Of a stretch of 64,000 nt of DNA, positions 10,570-23,000 are shown one piece after another. The notes under the pieces were generated by a model. The model made no database searches. It had not been told where the DNA came from and saw only the letters and a program-made list of their open reading frames with translations. Numbering within the stretch: the stretch's first letter is position 1; each line of letters opens with the position of its first letter. The translations under genes were made by a program, and so were the position numbers. This DNA comes from Torreya grandis (lineage: Eukaryota > Streptophyta > Pinopsida > Cupressales > Taxaceae), in the NCBI GenBank assembly GCA_037957365.1, contig JARHVA010004229.1, positions 137,501-201,500 on the forward strand, given 5' to 3'.

Positions 10570-13500
10570 TTAGGAAAAAATAAATAATATTTTGGGTAAT
10601 CCATATTTTGAGTCAAGTTTTTCATACCAATGTTGTTGTGCAACAAAATTCATAATGTTATGACAAATTTCAAAATTATTTGCAGTGTTGCATATTTTTA
10701 GTAAGGTTTCCCATACCAATGTTATTTTATGACATAATTAGTAACATATGGTTAAAAATTAGAAATATTTGGGGTATTACAAATTTTGAGTCTAGTTTTA
10801 TAAACTAATGTCATTGTGTGACATAAATCGCAACACTACGAGAAACTTCAAAAGTATTTTGGGTGTTTAATATTTTGTGTTGTGTTTAATTTAACAATTT
10901 CATTTCACAGCATAATTTTTAACACTATGAAAAATTTGAAAAAATATTTGTCGTGTTGCATATTTTTAGTTATGTTTCCCATACCAATGTTTTCACATAG
11001 TGCATTCATAACACTAATGCATATTTCAAAGATATTTTGTGTGTTGCATATTTTGATTTAGGGTTCCCATACCAATTTCATAACATGGCATAATTTGTAA
11101 CACTGAGATAAATTTTATAAATATTTTTGGCATTGTATATTTTGAGTCATTTTTCCCATATGAATGTCATTACACAACACAATTCACAAGAATAGGACAA
11201 ATTTTATAAATATTTTAGGTGTTTCATATTTTGAGTCAATTTTTTTGTACTAATGCTATTATATAATAGAATTCACAACATGAATAAATTTTTTAAATAT
11301 TTTTGGTGTTACATATTTTGAGTTGGGTTTCCCATACCAATTTTGTTACATAGTGAAATTGTAACACTTGATTTTTTTTTAAAATATTTCAATGTTGCAT
11401 ATTTTGATTTCTGTTTCTCATACCAATTCATTACACAACATAAATTACAACACTAGGATACATTTTTTAAATATTTGGTGTGTTCCATATTTTGAGTTAG
11501 GTTTCATATACCAATGAGAAAATTATCATAATTAATTGGGGTGTTGCATATTTTGAGTTGGGTATCCTATACTAATGTATTTGTGTAGTGAAATTTGCAA
11601 CACTAAGATAAATTTAGGAAACATTTGTTGTGTTACATTTTTTTTTCAATTTTCCCATACCAATGTCATTAGACATCATAATTAACAACCCAAAGTTAAA
11701 TTTTGTAAATATTTGGTATGTTGAATATTTTTAGTGGAGTTTCCAATACTTTTGTCATTTCACTATGTAATTATCAACATTAAGAAATTTTTTGAGTCAC
11801 GTTTCCTATACCAATTTCATTGTGCATCACAATTTGAAACATTAGGAAAATTTAATGAAATATTTGGGGTGTTGCATATTTTGAGTCATGTGTCCAATAA
11901 TAATGTCATTAAACAATGAATTTTATAACATTGGGACAAATTTTAGATATATTTGTGGTGTTGTAATTTTGAGTTAGGTTTCTTCTACCAATGTCATTAC
12001 ATTACACATTTTTCAACATTGAGACACATTTTAAAAATATTTGGTGCATTTCATATTTTTATTTAGGTTTCATTTACCAATGTCATTGGAATTATAATTC
12101 AAAACACTAGAACACATTTTAAAACTATTTTAGGTGTTTCATATTTTGAGTCAAGTATCTTGTACCAATATAATTTTTTGGTACAATTTTCAACACTAGG
12201 AAAAAATTAAAAAAATTGAAGTCCTACATATTTTGAATCGAGTTTCTCAAACCAATTTCATTTTGTGACAAAATGTACAACACTAGGACAATTTTTTAAA
12301 ATATTTTTGGTGTTGTATATTTTGAGTTAGATTTAACATACTAATGTCATTCTATGGAACAATTCATAATGCTAGGAAAAATTTCAAAACTATTTAGGGT
12401 GTTGAATAGTTTAAGTCATGTGGATTCCATACCAATGACATTGTGCAATGCAATTACAACACTAAGACAAAGTTCAAAATTATTTGGGGTGTTATATATT
12501 TTGAGTCAAATTTCCCATTAAAATGTCATTTTGAAACATAATTCATACACTAAGACAAATTTATAAAGTATTTGGGTTGTTTTATATTTAAAGTCAAGTT
12601 TCCCATACCAATATTATTAAATGTCACAATTTTCAACATTGGGATAAATTTGAAAAAAAATTAGGGTGTTGTATATTTTTAGGTTTCCCCTATCAATGTC
12701 ATTAGTTGGCACAATTATCAACACTAGGATAATTTTGTAAAATATTTGGGGATTTCCATATTCTATGTTTGGTTTCCCATACCAACATGATGTGATTTAC
12801 AACATAGGAACACAATTTAGAAATATTTTGGGTGTTACATATTTTGATTCAGGTTTCCCATACAAATGTCATTATGTGGTGTAACTCAAAACATTAGAAA
12901 AACATTTGGAAATATTTGGGGTCTTGCATATTTTAAGTGATGTTTCTTGTACCATTGTTGTCCTGCTTTGTAATTTACAACATTGTTACAATTTTTTTAA
13001 ATATTTCAAGTTTTGTAATTTTGAGTCATGTTCCCATATTAATGTTATTACACACTGATATTCACAACACTTGGACACATTTCATAAATATTTATGGTGT
13101 TGCATATTTTGAGTTGGGTTTATTTTACCAATGTCATTGCATGTTGTAATTTGAAATACTAGGAAATAAACTCATAAATATTTAGGGTGTTGTTATTTTT
13201 AGTCATATTACCCCTACCAATGTTGTTTCATGGAATAATTCACAACACTAGAATAAATTTTTTAAATATTTCATTTGTTTAATATTTTGAGTTAGGTTTC
13301 TCATACTAATGTTTTTATGTAACTTAATCATGAACACTACAACAAGTTTGATAAATATTTTGCATGTTACATACTTTAAGTTAGGGTTCCCATACCAATG
13401 TCATTTCATGACATAATTCTCAACATTGGGACAAATTTTGGATATATTTATGGTGTTGTATATTTTTATTTGATTTTCTTTTAACAATGTCATTTCACAT

Positions 13501-15742
13501 CATAATTTTCAATATTGGGACAAATTTAGAATATATTTGTGCTGTTTATATTTTGTGACGGGTTTCATGTACCAATGTCATTATGTGTTGTAATTCATAA
13601 AATTGGGATACATTTCAAAAATATGTTTGGTGTTTCATATTTTAAATCAATATTCCCATAGAAATGTTTTTATGTAGTGTAATACATAACACTAGAAAAA
13701 AAAATTGAAATTTTTGGGGTGTTAATTATTTTAAAGTAGGTTTCACATTCAAATGTCATCATTTACCTTAAGTTTCACCATTGGGGAAATATTCAAAAAT
13801 ATTTGGGTTATTACATATTATGAGTTTAGTTTCCTAACACAATATACAATTCATATCATTGGGAAAATTTGAATAAATAATTTTAGTGGTTTATATTTTG
13901 AGTCAATTTTAACATGATAATGTCATTACACAAAACAATTCCTAATCTTAGGACAAATTTAAAAAATATTTGCAGGTTGATATATTTCATGTTGTGGTTC
14001 CAATACCAATGTCATCATGTGGAATATTAAAAACATTGAAACAAATTTAAAAATCATTTGGGGTGATACATATTTTAAGTCAAGTTTCCCATACCTATGT
14101 CGATAAACAGTGCAATTTGTAATACTAGGACACTTTTTTTAAATATTTGGGATGTTTTATATTCTGAGATAGGTTTTTCAACCAATGTTATTGTGTGACA
14201 TAATTTGTAACTTTGGTACAAATTTTATAAAAAAAAAAAGGTGTTGCATATTTTGATCAAATTTTACATATCAATGTTATTGGACAATGCAAGTCATAAC
14301 TCTAGGAAAAAAATAAATAAAAATTGGATGTTGTGTGTTTTGAGTCAAGTTTACCATACCAATGTCATTTTATAGAATAATTACAACACTTAGACAATTT
14401 TTTTAAGTATTTCATGTTTTTCATATTTTGAGTCAAATTTCCCATACCAATGTCATTGTCTGACGCAATTTATAGCTTTGGGAAAAAAATTAGAAATATT
14501 TGGGTTGCTGCATATTTTGAGTTAGGTTTACCATAAAATGTAATTATCCATCACACACTATGACAAATTTTATAAATATTTAGAGTGTTTCACATTTTGA
14601 GTCAGGTTTCATGTACTAATGTCATTTGCATTACAATTTGTAACCCTAGGAAAAATTTAGGAAAAATTTGTGGCGTTGCATGTTTTGTGTCTATTTTTTG
14701 TGCAAATGTATTTATATGTAACAATATATACAACATAGATTTTTTTTTATAAATATTTGGGGTGTTTCATATTTTTTGTTGGGCTTCCTACACCAATGTC
14801 ATTCCATGGTGTAATTATCAATACTAGGATGGATTATTAAAATATTTTAGGTTTTTCAATATTTTGAGTCAAGTTTTACATACAAATGTCATTGCACATT
14901 TTGGTTTCCAACACTAGGATAAATATTAGAAATATTTGGGGTGATACATATTTTGAGTCAAGTTTCTCATACCAATGTTGTTTTGTGGCATAATTTGTAA
15001 CACTAGAAAAAATTTCATAAATATTTAGGGTGTTAAATTTTTTGAGTTAGGTTTCCCATACAAATTTCATTATGTAGTTTATTTTGAAACATTAGGACAT
15101 ATTTTTGAAATATTTTAGGTGTTGCATATTCTTATTTAGGTTTCTTATACCAATGTCATAGTGAATTCCAATTCATAACAATAGATAAAATTTCATAAAT
15201 ATGTTGGGTGTTACATATTTTGAATTGATTTTTCCATAAAAATTTCATTACACAACATAATTTGCAACACTCAGACACGTTTTTAAAATATTTTTGGTGT
15301 TTCATATATTGATTCATGTTTCCCATACCAATGTCATTTTACAATGCAATTCGAAATGATAAGAAAAATATAAAAATATTCTTAGTGTTTCATATTTTGA
15401 GTTTAAATTCCTATACCACTATCTTTATGTGAATAGTTCACAACACTAGGAAAATATCAAAAATATTTTGGGTGTTGCATATTTTGAGTCAAGATTCCCA
15501 TACCAATGTCATTACATGACACAATTCACAACACTAAGACAATTTTAAGAACTATTTTGGGTTTTGCATATTTTGTGTCAAGTTGCCACACCAATGTCAT
15601 TACATCACACACATTGCAATATTAGGATAAATTTTGGAGATATTTGGGGTATTTCATACTTATAGATGTGCTCTTGTACCAATGTCATTATTTATAGTAA
15701 TTTTTAACATTAAGACAAATTTCATAGACATTTGGGGTGTTG
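10570..15742 (+). repeat. 87-bp satellite array, block 2
   Basis: Same monomer family and same orientation as block 1, so the LINE split one continuous array. The last two monomers, about 15,560-15,742, pair with 21,340-21,510 better than with their neighbours, marking the left edge of the higher-order period described separately. Confidence 0.95.
15738..15742. other. 5' target-site duplication (TGTTG) of copia element
   Basis: TGTTG directly precedes the 5' LTR and recurs at 20,020-20,024 directly after the 3' LTR. The satellite monomer (GGGTGTTG followed by CATATTTT-type sequence) is restored when the element and one copy are removed. Confidence 0.9.
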
Positions 15743-16857
15743 TGTTAGGTTGTGGAGCTAAAAGCTACACTGTTGCAGACATGGAGGAGGTTGTTGAGAG
15801 GTTGCTAAGTTGCAGGGAAACCAATGTCGGTCTGATCAATCGACATCAGTCATATATAGTGTGGAAGGCAACTGAAATCAGTTAGGTGTCGGCCAATGTC
15901 AATCATCTCCACCCTGACAGGATCGACGTCAGTCGCCTGTGTAGTTTCAGAACTACCAGTTCACAAACAGTTTGTTAACGAACCGAGTGTTTGCATGTTA
16001 AGAGCCAATTTTAGACTTGAAGCTGTGGATCTAATTATTGTAATTATGTGTCTAATTATTGTTTGCATGAGATATATTTAAGAGACTCATGGGCTGTATT
16101 ATAATTTGTGCTAGTTGAGTTGAGCAAGGTTAGCTTCTTTTGTGTGTGAAGTGAGCAAAGGTGTTCCTCCTAGTTCCATAGGGATGCCGAGTGTGTATGA
16201 TCAGGTTGGTCTGTAGGCATGCTAGATCAGGGAGAAGATCCACTGGGGTATTGGTTTAGAGAATCATAAGGACTTGGTGAGGCAAAGACAAGGGTTCTTC
16301 AGGGTGTAGAGAGATCTACATGGTGTGTGTGTGTGTGTGCGAGGTTAAAGGAGACCTGCAGGTAACAATGGGATGAAAGGTGATAGCAACACATCAGAGA
16401 GAAAGAGAGGAAGGCAAAGAAGTTCCTTCCATAAGTAAGATCATTTGGGTTGCAGGTTATTATAGATTCATGGGAGATCTACTTAGAATACGTTGAGTAC
16501 TTAGAGTGCGTGGAACACTTGTGGACTGCGTGGAACACTGGTGTACTGGTAGTAGTGGATACTGATTGGTTGGAGGTGAACACCAACTCTATGTTTGAGT
16601 TGTGTGTTGGGACTGTAAGAGAAAGAGCTTTGAGGAAAGAGTTACTGTACACTTGAGGTGTGGGAAGCCTCTTAGAGGTGTGAAGAAGTGGCATCTTCTT
16701 TATTGTATTTTTTTTTGGATGAGTATTAATACAAGTTGTGTATTGTCTCATATTTTGTGTTGTTTTTGATTCTAGTTACTTGTTACTTCTAGTTAATTCC
16801 ACATCTTAAGTTGCTTGTATATGGTAATCAATTGTGCTTCCATGGGGGTTCTTAATA
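15743..16857 (+). repeat. Copia 5' LTR
   Basis: About 1,115 bp. U3 carries GACGTC-type palindromic motifs at 15,823-15,850 (mutated) and 15,926-15,940. A TATA-like GATATATTTAAG at 16,071-16,082 precedes AGAGACTCATGGGCTGTATT and is the probable promoter and start of R. A short (GT)n lies at about 16,322-16,340. The open stretch at 16,450-16,656 is matched in the 3' LTR (19,625-19,816) and is chance coding within LTR sequence. Confidence 0.95.
16071..16082 (+). promoter_or_regulatory. Probable TATA box of copia LTR
   Basis: GATATATTTAAG sits about 330 bp into the LTR and is matched in the 3' LTR by TCTATTTAAG (19,255-19,264). It is the only TATA-like site at the same place in both LTRs. Assignment as the RNA polymerase II start region is inference. 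Confidence 0.5.
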
Positions 16858-16859
16858 GT

Positions 16860-16871
16860 TGGTCTCAGAGC
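16860..16871 (+). other. Copia primer-binding site (initiator Met-tRNA)
   Basis: TGGTCTCAGAGC lies two bases after the 5' LTR. It matches the plant initiator-methionine tRNA 3'-end complement TGGTATCAGAGC except for one base. It primes minus-strand cDNA. Confidence 0.9.
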
Positions 16872-16939
16872 TAAGGTTATAGGGAGCAGGTTTTGTGTTT
16901 GGTTACAAGTCACTCTCAGGGGTTTTTGATTGAGTGGGA

Positions 16940-17600
16940 GTATAGCAATGGTAGAAGAAAGTAAGCTATGAATGGGGAAACTGAATAGCACAAATGGTCA
17001 CTTACGATCTTATGGAAAGAAAGAGCAGGTAAATAAAGATTATTGGTTAGTAGTAGATCAGTATGAAGAAGCAAATGTTACAGGTGTTTTTGCACAAGAT
17101 GCTCTAGATAAATTTGAATCTTGGTTAATAAATTATGTTGCCTCTTTCCATGCAGCCCCAAGTAGAGGGGTTGGTGAGCCTTGTCAGATTGTTGGCAAAG
17201 GGGAAGTGATGCTGAAATTGCAGGCGACCAACACGTGGGTGTTGAAGAAGGTCATGCAGGTCCCAGTCTTGAAGATGCATCTAATTGCTTCAAGAAAGTT
17301 GGGTGATGAGAGATGCACAAGAACTCTCATAGTGGATGCACTTGAATTAGCATGTGGTAAGAAAGCAGGTACTCTTTATCTACTTGCTTGTATTACTATT
17401 TCCACTTCTGTTGCACAGGTGTGGCTTTGTAGGCTTGGTCACATAAGTGAGAAGGGAATGGATGTTCTTAAGTCAGATGGTAAGAAATTAACGTCAGAGA
17501 GCATAGACTGAGATTTCTATGAGCAGTGGGATGCTACAAGAAAGGATTGTGTTTATTGTAGGAAAAAGAAGACTGATGCATTTGATAAACTTAAGAACTA
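16940..17600 (+). pseudogene. Copia gag-to-pol fusion: protease and GAG-pre-integrase remnant
   Basis: The open stretch 16,972-17,511 (179 codons) joins a short gag-like start to pol, implying an internal deletion that removed most of gag and its zinc knuckle. At residues about 48-62 the protease block reads ESWLINYVASFHAAPSR, where copia elements have W-x-x-Asp-Ser-Gly-Ala-S-F-H; Asp-Ser-Gly is replaced by Asn-Tyr-Val, so the aspartic protease is dead. Further on are VLKKVMQVPVLKMHLIA and, at about residues 149-165, VWLCRLGHISEKGMDVL, the GAG-pre-integrase His box. A CVYCRKKK segment follows the stop at 17,509 and resembles the Cys pair of the integrase zinc finger. The protein would have been a non-functional polyprotein fragment. 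Confidence 0.85.
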
Positions 17601-17639
17601 GAAAGCCTTGGTGTTCTTGGAGGAGATGATGGATAGAGT

Positions 17640-18460
17640 TTAGTGGATGGGGGTGGATACTTTTGAGTAGGGTAGTTTAGACATGGGATTGATTCAAAGG
17701 ATCTCGTAGGTAAAAAGTCATCACTCACAGGCATACACAGGTACCAGTGTCAATCAAGGGTAACCGACGTCAAATAGATAGGTGCCAATGTCGGTCATGT
17801 GCAGACCAAAGAAGTTGGTGGTGTCGGGTAGGTAGAGACCAATGTTAGCAGGATAACCAGTGTCGATGACCTAGATAGTCGCATGGAACCAATGTTGATC
17901 GGATGTAGACTATGTGGTGACTAAGGTCGATCACTAAGATAGATTTTGGGTAGACAACAAGCTGTCAAGGAGTCTCAAACACCCATGGGGAGGATTGAAA
18001 GTGTAAGTAGGCCTCAAATTCATTGTTCCTCATCTTTATACTAGTTGTTGACTACAGAGCAGGAAGGATCCAGGAAATAGTGGGAGCATGGCATTAACAA
18101 GATGCAGGACCAAATGAGAGATTTGGTAGGGTTGCTAACCGGTATGAAAAGCACTGAGACAAATGGATACCTTAGTTAAAGAATAGAGAGAATGGATATG
18201 TGAGATGGAAGGCTAGGTCATATGGTCTTGAGGAAGCTGCAGGATAGTGGTACAGGTTTTGATAGGTGGATGACAAAGCAGGGCTTTAGTCAGTGTCAGT
18301 GTAACCATTGTGTTTGTCTTACCAGGTGGATGATACTCATGACATTATCCTATTATTGTATGTGGATTTTATGCTAGCTAGCAGGTTTGTACATACAAGT
18401 TTTTACTAAGCTAAGGGTAAGTTTAGTTCAGTGGCATGTCATGAGGAATTTGGAGCAACC
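17640..18460 (+). pseudogene. Copia internal remainder, scrambled, with GACGTC-like repeats
   Basis: No convincing integrase core. From about 17,735 to 17,960 short degenerate units of the type ACCAATGTCGGTC, ACCGACGTC, ACCAGTGTCGATGACC recur six or more times at irregular spacing. They resemble the GACGTC palindromes of the LTR. Downstream, 18,300-18,460 contains scraps compatible with the RT palm (LPGG, IIVCGFYAS-like) but too decayed to claim. Confidence 0.5.
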
Positions 18461-18860
18461 AAATTCTTTGGCATGAGAGACATGGAGATCACAGGTTGAT
18501 TTTGTCTCCAGTGGGAGCTGATGTGAATCAGGTGTTGGTGAGGTTCAATACGCAGGATGCAAAACTGAAGCACACCAAGGGCTGGACAGTTCAGTGTTTG
18601 AAATCATATGAGGTCTGGTATAGACCTCAGTTTGCCTAAGTAGTGGGTGCTATCAGAAAGTTTGTAGTCAATCTAGGAAGGAAGCACTGGAGGGTAGTTT
18701 AGTGGGTTCTCAGGTATCTGAGAGGGACTAGCAGCAAGGATTCTTGCTATGCAGGGTCAAGTACTTTGGATGTGGTAGGTTACTTGGATGACATGAGGTG
18801 CACCACAGGTTGTGTGGTGGGTGGTCTTCAAGATTGATCTTGAAGAGGGATACAAGCCAA
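18460..18860 (+). pseudogene. Copia RT C-terminal and RNase H N-terminal fragment
   Basis: Stop-broken frame with blocks typical of the copia RT-to-RNase H junction: VLVRFNTQDAKLKHT at about 18,534-18,578, VVGAIRKFVVNLGRKHW at 18,640-18,690, WVLRYLRGTSSKDSCYAG at 18,703-18,757, and GYLDDMRCTTGCVVGGL at 18,779-18,830. In intact elements the last block carries a catalytic Asp and a following S-T-T-G-Y; here that is CTTGC. The frame ends just before the PPT, so the C-terminal half of RNase H is deleted. Confidence 0.85.
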
Positions 18861-18910
18861 GAAATAGATTAGATGGGGTACAGGTATAGGTATAGTGTAG
18901 CTATTTATCT

Positions 18911-18923
18911 CCAAGTGGGAGAT
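18911..18923 (+). other. Copia polypurine tract
   Basis: CCAAGTGGGAGAT immediately precedes the 3' LTR. AAGTGGGAGATTGTTAGG is the usual junction of plant copia elements. It primes plus-strand synthesis. Confidence 0.9.
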
Positions 18924-20019
18924 TGTTAGGTTGTGGAGCTAAAAGCTTCACTGCTACAGACATGGAGGAGGTTGTTAAGAGGTTGCTAAGTTGTAGGGAA
19001 ACTGACGTCGGTCTGATCAGTCGACGTCAGTCATATACAGTGGGGAAGGCAACTGACATCGATCAAGTATCGACTAACATCGATCATCTCTAGCATGATA
19101 GGGAAGGACGTTGGTCGCCTGTGCAGTTCCAGAATTGGCAGTTTACAAATAGTTTGTTAACAAACTGAGTGTTTGCATGTTAAGAGCCAATTTTAGAATT
19201 GAAGATATGGATCTAATTATTATAATTAGGTGTCTAATTATTTTTTGCATGAGATCTATTTAAGAGACTCATGGGCTGTATTGTAATTTGTGCTAGTTGA
19301 GTTGAGCAAGGTTAGCTTCTTCTATGTGTGAAGTGAGCAAGGGTGTTCCTCCTAGTTCGATAGGGGTGCCAAGTGTGTATGATCAAGTTGGTCTGCAGGT
19401 GTGCTAGATTAGGGAGAAGATCCACTGGGGTACTAGTTTGGAGAATCATAAGGACTTGGTGAGGCAAAGACAAGGGTTCTTCAGGGTGTAGAGAGATCTA
19501 CATGGTGTGTGTGTGTGTGCGAGTTCAAAGGAGATCTGCAGGTGACAGCGGGATCAAAGGTGACAACAACACATCAAAGAGCAAGAGAGGAAGGCAATGA
19601 AGTTCCTTCCATAAGTAAGATCATTTGGGTTGTAGGTTATTACGGATTCATGGGAGATATACTTGGAGTACATTGAGTACTTGGAGTGCATGGAGCACTG
19701 GTGTACTAGCAGTAGTGGATACTGACTGGTTGGAGGTGAACACCAACTCTGTGTTTGAGTTGTGTGTTGGGACTGTAAGAGAGAGAGCTTTGAGGAAAGA
19801 GTTCTTGTACACTTGAGGTGTGGGAAGCCTCTGAGTGGTGTGAAGAAGTGGCATCTTCTTTATTGTATTCTTTTTTGGATGAGTATTAATACAAGTTGTG
19901 TATTGTCTCTCATATTCTCTGTTGTTTTTTATTCTAGTTACTTGTTACTTCTAGTTAATTCTGCATCTTAAGTTGCTTGTATATGGTAATCAATTGTGCT
20001 TCTGTGGGGGTTCCTAACA
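18924..20019 (+). repeat. Copia 3' LTR
   Basis: About 1,096 bp, aligned end to end with 15,743-16,857. It retains the less-decayed form of the U3 palindrome (19,001-19,031). It ends CTAACA and is followed by the TGTTG duplication and then satellite. Confidence 0.95.
19001..19031. promoter_or_regulatory. Palindromic TGACGTC motif pair in LTR U3
   Basis: ACTGACGTCG and CGACGTCAGT form perfect 10-bp inverted arms around a centre containing CTGATCAG. TGACGTC is the core bound by plant bZIP (TGA/CREB-like) factors, which is established for that motif in general. Binding here is inference. The 5' LTR copy (15,820-15,851) has lost both CpG-containing cores by transitions. Confidence 0.55.
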
Positions 20020-23000
20020 TGTTGCATATTTTAATTTAGCTTCCCCTACTAATGTAATTAAATAGTGTAATTCATAACACTGGGATAATTAATTTAATTA
20101 TTTGGGCTATTGAATATTTTGAGTTTAGTTTCACATATGAATGTGGCATAATTTATAACACTAGGATAAATTTAAGAATAATTGGGGCACTAAATATTTT
20201 GAGTCATATTTCCCATACCAATGAATCGATTAACTTGATGCAATTTAAAACACTGGGACAAATTTAATAATTATTTTGGGTCTTCCATATTTTGAGTCAA
20301 GTTTTCCATACCAATTTGATTTAATAGAATAATTATTATCATTATTACACATTTCATAAATATTTTTAGTGTTGCATATTTTGAGTCGTATTTTCTCTAC
20401 CAATGTCATTGTGCTTTTAAATTTGAAACATTGGGAAATAAATTATCTCTATTTGGGTTTTTCATATTTTGAGTCAAGTTTAAAATACCAATGTTATTAC
20501 ACATTTTAATTTGTACCATTGGTATAATTTTTATAAATATTAATAATTTTACATATTTTGAGTTTAATTTCCCATACTAATGACATTACACAACATAGTT
20601 TATCATGCAATGTATTTTTTTTGAAATATTTTCGGTGTCACATATTCTGATTTGTGTTTCCTATATACCATTATAATTGTACAACATAATTTTCACCACT
20701 AAGAAAAATATTAGGAATATTTGGGGTTTACATATTTTGACTTGCATTTCTAATACCAATAACATTGTGTGGCATAATTTACAACTCAAATAATTTTTAG
20801 GAATATGTGGTGTGTTGCATATTTTTACTTGGGTTTGAAATATCAATGTCATTGAGGTTAGATATTCACAACACTAGGAAAAGTTTTGTAAATATTTTGG
20901 GTGTTGTATATTTCAAGTTAGGTTTCTTATACCAATTTCATTATATAGTGTAATTTGTAACTTTGCGAAAAAAATTATAAATATTTTGGGTGTTTTATAT
21001 TTTGAGTCAAGTTTCACATATTAATGTCATTACTTGTCATAATTCATAACACTCAAACATATTTTTTAAATATATGGGGTGTTGTATATATTGAATCATG
21101 TTTCCCATACCAATGTTATTACATAACATAGTTCATAACACTAGGAAAAATATGAAAAATATTTTTATTGTTGCATATTTTGAGTTTAATTTCTTGCACC
21201 AATGTCATTATGTGTAATGGTTCACATCACTATACAAATATCAAAAATATTTTGGGTGTTACACTTTTTTAATCAAGTTTCCCATACTGATTTCATTCAT
21301 AATACTAAGATAGTTTCAAAAAATATTTTGGGTGTTGCATATTTTGAGTCAAGTTCCCATACCATTGTCATTGTGTGGCACAATTTGAAACATTAGGACA
21401 AATTTTGGAAATATTTGTGGTGTTGGTTATTTATAGACAATTTTCTAATAATAATTGCATTATGTATTGTAATTCACAACATTAGGACAAATTTCATAAA
21501 TAATTGGGGTGTTGTATATTTCAATTCAGGTTCTACTACCAATGTCATTAAGTAGTACAATTCACAACACTAGGATAATTATTTTGATTTTTGGGATATT
21601 GAATATTTTGAAGTTTCACATACCAATGTGGCACAATTTTCAACATTAGGATAAAGTTTAGAATAATTGGGATAGTAAATATTTTGATTCAAGTTTTCAA
21701 TACCAATGGAATTACTTAATGCAATTTACAACACTGCAATAAATTTCATAAATATTTTTGGTTTTACATAGTTTGAGTTGAGTTTCCCATACCAATGTAA
21801 TTTCATATAACAATTCATAACACTAGGATAGATTTTATAAATTTTAGGGGTGTTACATATTTTTATTCATGTTTCCCTACCAATGTCATTGTGATTTTAA
21901 ATTTGAAACATTGGGACAAATTTTAGATATATTTGGGTGTTTCATATTTTGAGTGAGGTTTTCCATACCAATGTCAGTAGACATTACAATTCACAACACT
22001 GGGTCAATTTTTATAAATATTTTGATTGTTGCATATTTTGATTTGGGTTTCCCATACCATTGTCATTGCATAACACAATTTTTAATGTTAAGACAAATTT
22101 GTTAAATATTTTAGGTGTCGCATATATTTTGATTTGTTTTTCCTATACCAATGTCATTATGGAACATAATTTGTACCACTAAGACAAATTTTATGAATAT
22201 TTTGGGGGTTTCATATTTTAGCTTGCATTTTAAAGACCAATGTCATTATGTGGCATATTTGCAACTCTAATATTTTTTAGGAATATGTGGGGTGTTGTAT
22301 ATTTTTACTTGGGTTTCCAATATCATTGTCATTAAGTGTCGTAATTCATAACACCAAGATAAATTTTAGAAATATTTTTGGTGTTGCATATTTTGAGTCA
22401 TGTTTCATGTACCAATGTTGTTATATAGTGAAATTTGTAACATTGGGACACATTTTAGAAATATTTTGGGTGTTGTATATTTTGAGTTAGGTTTTTCATG
22501 ATAATATCATTACTTATCACAATTCAAAACATTGGGATAAATTTCATAAATATTGGGGTGTTTTATATTTTGAGTTCTATTTCTTGTATTAATGTTATTT
22601 TACAATAAAATTTATAATGTTAAGATAAAATTTTGAAATTTTTGGGAAGTTGATTATTTTTATAAGTTCTCCCATACCAATGTCACATTGGGTGACTTAA
22701 TTCATAACACTAATATAAATTTCAAAAATATTAAAAGAGTTACATATTTTGAGTCAGGTTTCCCATACCAATGTCATTACATGACATAATTCACAACACC
22801 AAGATAAAATTTACAAATATTTGGGATGTTGAATATTTTGAGTCATTTTTCCCATACAAATGTCATTGTGTGGTATATTTCATATCAATTAGAAAAAATT
22901 TGGAAATATATTTAGGAGTTACATGTTTTGAATGGGTTTTCTCATACTAATGTTGCTTAGAGGCATAATTTGTAACATTGGGACACATTTGAGAAATATT

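Larger units (their letters stand above)
15743..20019 (+). mobile_element. Ty1/copia LTR retrotransposon, internally deleted
   Basis: A 4.28-kb element: two LTRs of about 1.1 kb, primer-binding site, internal region of only about 2.07 kb, polypurine tract, and a perfect 5-bp target duplication. The internal part has a protease and GAG-pre-integrase segment and the RT/RNase H C-terminal part in copia order. Most of gag, the integrase core and most of RT are missing. LTRs begin TGTTAGG and end CTAACA (3' copy) or CTTAATA (5' copy, terminal CA mutated). The two LTRs are clearly alike yet differ at many sites, chiefly transitions, so the insertion is younger than the satellite but not recent. Confidence 0.95.

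Noticed and set aside
16450..16656. Open frame of 68 codons with a similar one at 19,625-19,816
   Set aside because: The similarity is because both lie at the same place in the two copia LTRs; the frames diverge at their ends and there is no coding constraint evident.
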